In this document: piece by piece, positions 63,406-64,000 of the stretch
Layout of the letters: every line of letters begins with the position of its first letter
Numbering within the stretch: the stretch's first letter is position 1
Source of the DNA: Roseovarius sp. S88
GTDB lineage: Bacteria; Pseudomonadota; Alphaproteobacteria; Rhodobacterales; Rhodobacteraceae
DNA: 64,000 nucleotides
NCBI RefSeq assembly: GCF_037023735.1
Contig: NZ_CP146069.1
Span: forward strand, 2,149,501 to 2,213,500
Direction: 5' to 3'
Made by a program: the position numbers and the translations under genes
Notes under the pieces: generated by a model
What the model saw: the letters and a program-made list of their open reading frames with translations, nothing else
What the model was told of the DNA's origin: nothing
The model's database searches: none

Positions 63406-63434
63406 TTGACACAAAACATGAACATGAATAGAAC
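63406..63434 (+). promoter_or_regulatory. lexA promoter with overlapping SOS box
   Basis: TTGACA at 63406-63411 and TAGAAC at 63429-63434, 17 bp apart, form a good sigma-70 promoter. The alphaproteobacterial LexA box GAAC-ATGAATA-GAAC (63420-63434, GAAC-N7-GAAC) covers the spacer end and the -10, so LexA bound here would block RNA polymerase: autoregulation, as known for lexA in this class. The operator is a perfect match to the class consensus. Confidence 0.9.
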
Positions 63435-63469
63435 AAAGAGAAACCAACGAGCCTTGGAGGAATGGTTTC

Positions 63470-64000
63470 ATGCTGACAAAGAAGCAGCTCGATTTGTTGG
63501 AGTTCATTCATAAACGGGTGCAGCGCGACGGTGTGCCGCCCAGTTTTGACGAAATGAAAGATGCGCTTGATCTGCGGTCCAAGTCCGGCATTCACCGGTT
63601 GATCACCGCACTGGAAGAACGTGGATTTATCCGTCGTCTCGCCCATCGGGCGCGGGCGCTTGAGATTGTCAAACTGCCCGACAATATGATCGGCGACAGC
63701 GCACCGGGCTTTACCCCGCGTGTGATCGAGGGCGACAAGCCCGACACGCCGCAACCCGCAAATGCCCAACCGGTTGACGCCGCACAGGTGATGGAACTGC
63801 CTTTGATGGGCCGGATTGCGGCCGGTGTTCCGATTGAGGCCATTGCCCATGCCAGCCGAAATGTGGCCGTGCCCGGCGATATGATCAGCGGCCCGGGCGA
63901 GCATTACGCGCTTGAGGTCAAGGGCGACTCGATGATTGATGCCGGCATCAATGACGGCGACGTGGTGATCATTCGCGAAACCAACTCGGCCGACAATGGC
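63470..64000 (+). CDS. lexA: LexA repressor, 3' truncated by the window edge
   Basis: The first 177 codons of LexA; the end lies beyond the window. The N-terminal winged HTH is complete ([28 protein letters not shown], then [22 protein letters not shown]). The autocleavage site is Ala118-Gly119 in [11 protein letters not shown]. Ser154 in [11 protein letters not shown] is the nucleophile, and the catalytic Lys should be about 40 residues later, outside the window. TTGGAGGAATGGTTTC precedes the ATG. By family knowledge it represses SOS genes and cleaves itself when RecA filaments form. Confidence 0.95.
   Translation, partial: MLTKKQLDLLEFIHKRVQRDGVPPSFDEMKDALDLRSKSGIHRLITALEERGFIRRLAHRARALEIVKLPDNMIGDSAPGFTPRVIEGDKPDTPQPANAQPVDAAQVMELPLMGRIAAGVPIEAIAHASRNVAVPGDMISGPGEHYALEVKGDSMIDAGINDGDVVIIRETNSADNG

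Overview
The window looks like chromosome of a marine-type Rhodobacteraceae (Roseobacter group, Alphaproteobacteria). This is inferred from GC-rich coding sequence, a GAAC-N7-GAAC SOS box in front of lexA, the class II (B12-dependent) ribonucleotide reductase NrdJ, divergent aroKB/xerD blocks, the ppiD-trpE and trpGDC-moaC-moeA-lexA blocks, Hint/RTX secreted proteins, and four-domain FAD/GcvT-family demethylating dehydrogenases. No species can be named from sequence alone. Most of the window is ordinary core metabolism. There is no prophage, IS transposase, CRISPR array or rRNA operon.

Layout. 0-6.9 kb: the end of a TTC38-like TPR protein, an agmatinase-family ureohydrolase, then the ilv operon. 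The operon has a promoter, a 15-residue Leu/Val/Ile-rich leader peptide, a terminator/antiterminator pair, the acetolactate synthase large subunit, an intercalated methyltransferase and the small subunit. A conserved small protein and an XRE-type regulator follow; a perfect 11-bp-arm palindrome lies just before the regulator. 6.9-9.3 kb: a Rieske oxygenase with a coupled small gene, then a small accessory patch (an unknown 105-residue protein and a SUKH/SMI1-KNR4 protein). 9.3-16.3 kb: a coupled minus-strand operon anmK / Asp-Glu racemase-like / PLP trans-sulfuration-like, tyrS, an arsenic operon arsR-arsC-aquaporin-arsH, and a 22-bp inverted-repeat element.

16.3-30.1 kb: aroK-aroB, a small membrane protein plus an exported protein coupled to xerD, a CorC/CNNM-type protein, and two FAD/GcvT dehydrogenase paralogues. 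The paralogues bracket a Tat-exported DM13 protein and two hypothetical proteins. Four 11-bp-spaced ACCGACG direct repeats precede the second paralogue. 30.1-41.4 kb: a LamG-like/RTX/Hint secreted protein, a gtrB-gtrA pair meeting a large membrane protein head-on, tRNA-Leu(CAA), a YqaA/DsbB pair, an Lrp-regulated arginase-ornithine cyclodeaminase operon (arginine to proline), and a sulfotransferase facing a glycosyltransferase.

41.4-64 kb: nrdJ with a strong terminator and candidate NrdR boxes, tRNA-Pro(TGG), DUF192 and double cold-shock genes, pdxH, fabI, a LysE transporter, gpt, an aminotransferase, a PpiD-like foldase and trpE. The trp genes are then interrupted by about 4.3 kb holding rluE-like, several small genes (including a paralogous pair of tiny Trp-rich tail-anchored proteins) and a YibQ-like divergent deacetylase. 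The window closes with trpG-trpD-trpC-moaC-moeA and the first 177 codons of lexA.

Starts were re-chosen for many genes from ribosome binding sites, ATGA overlaps and family length; the reasons are in each entry. Function calls rest on motif recognition by eye, not database searches.
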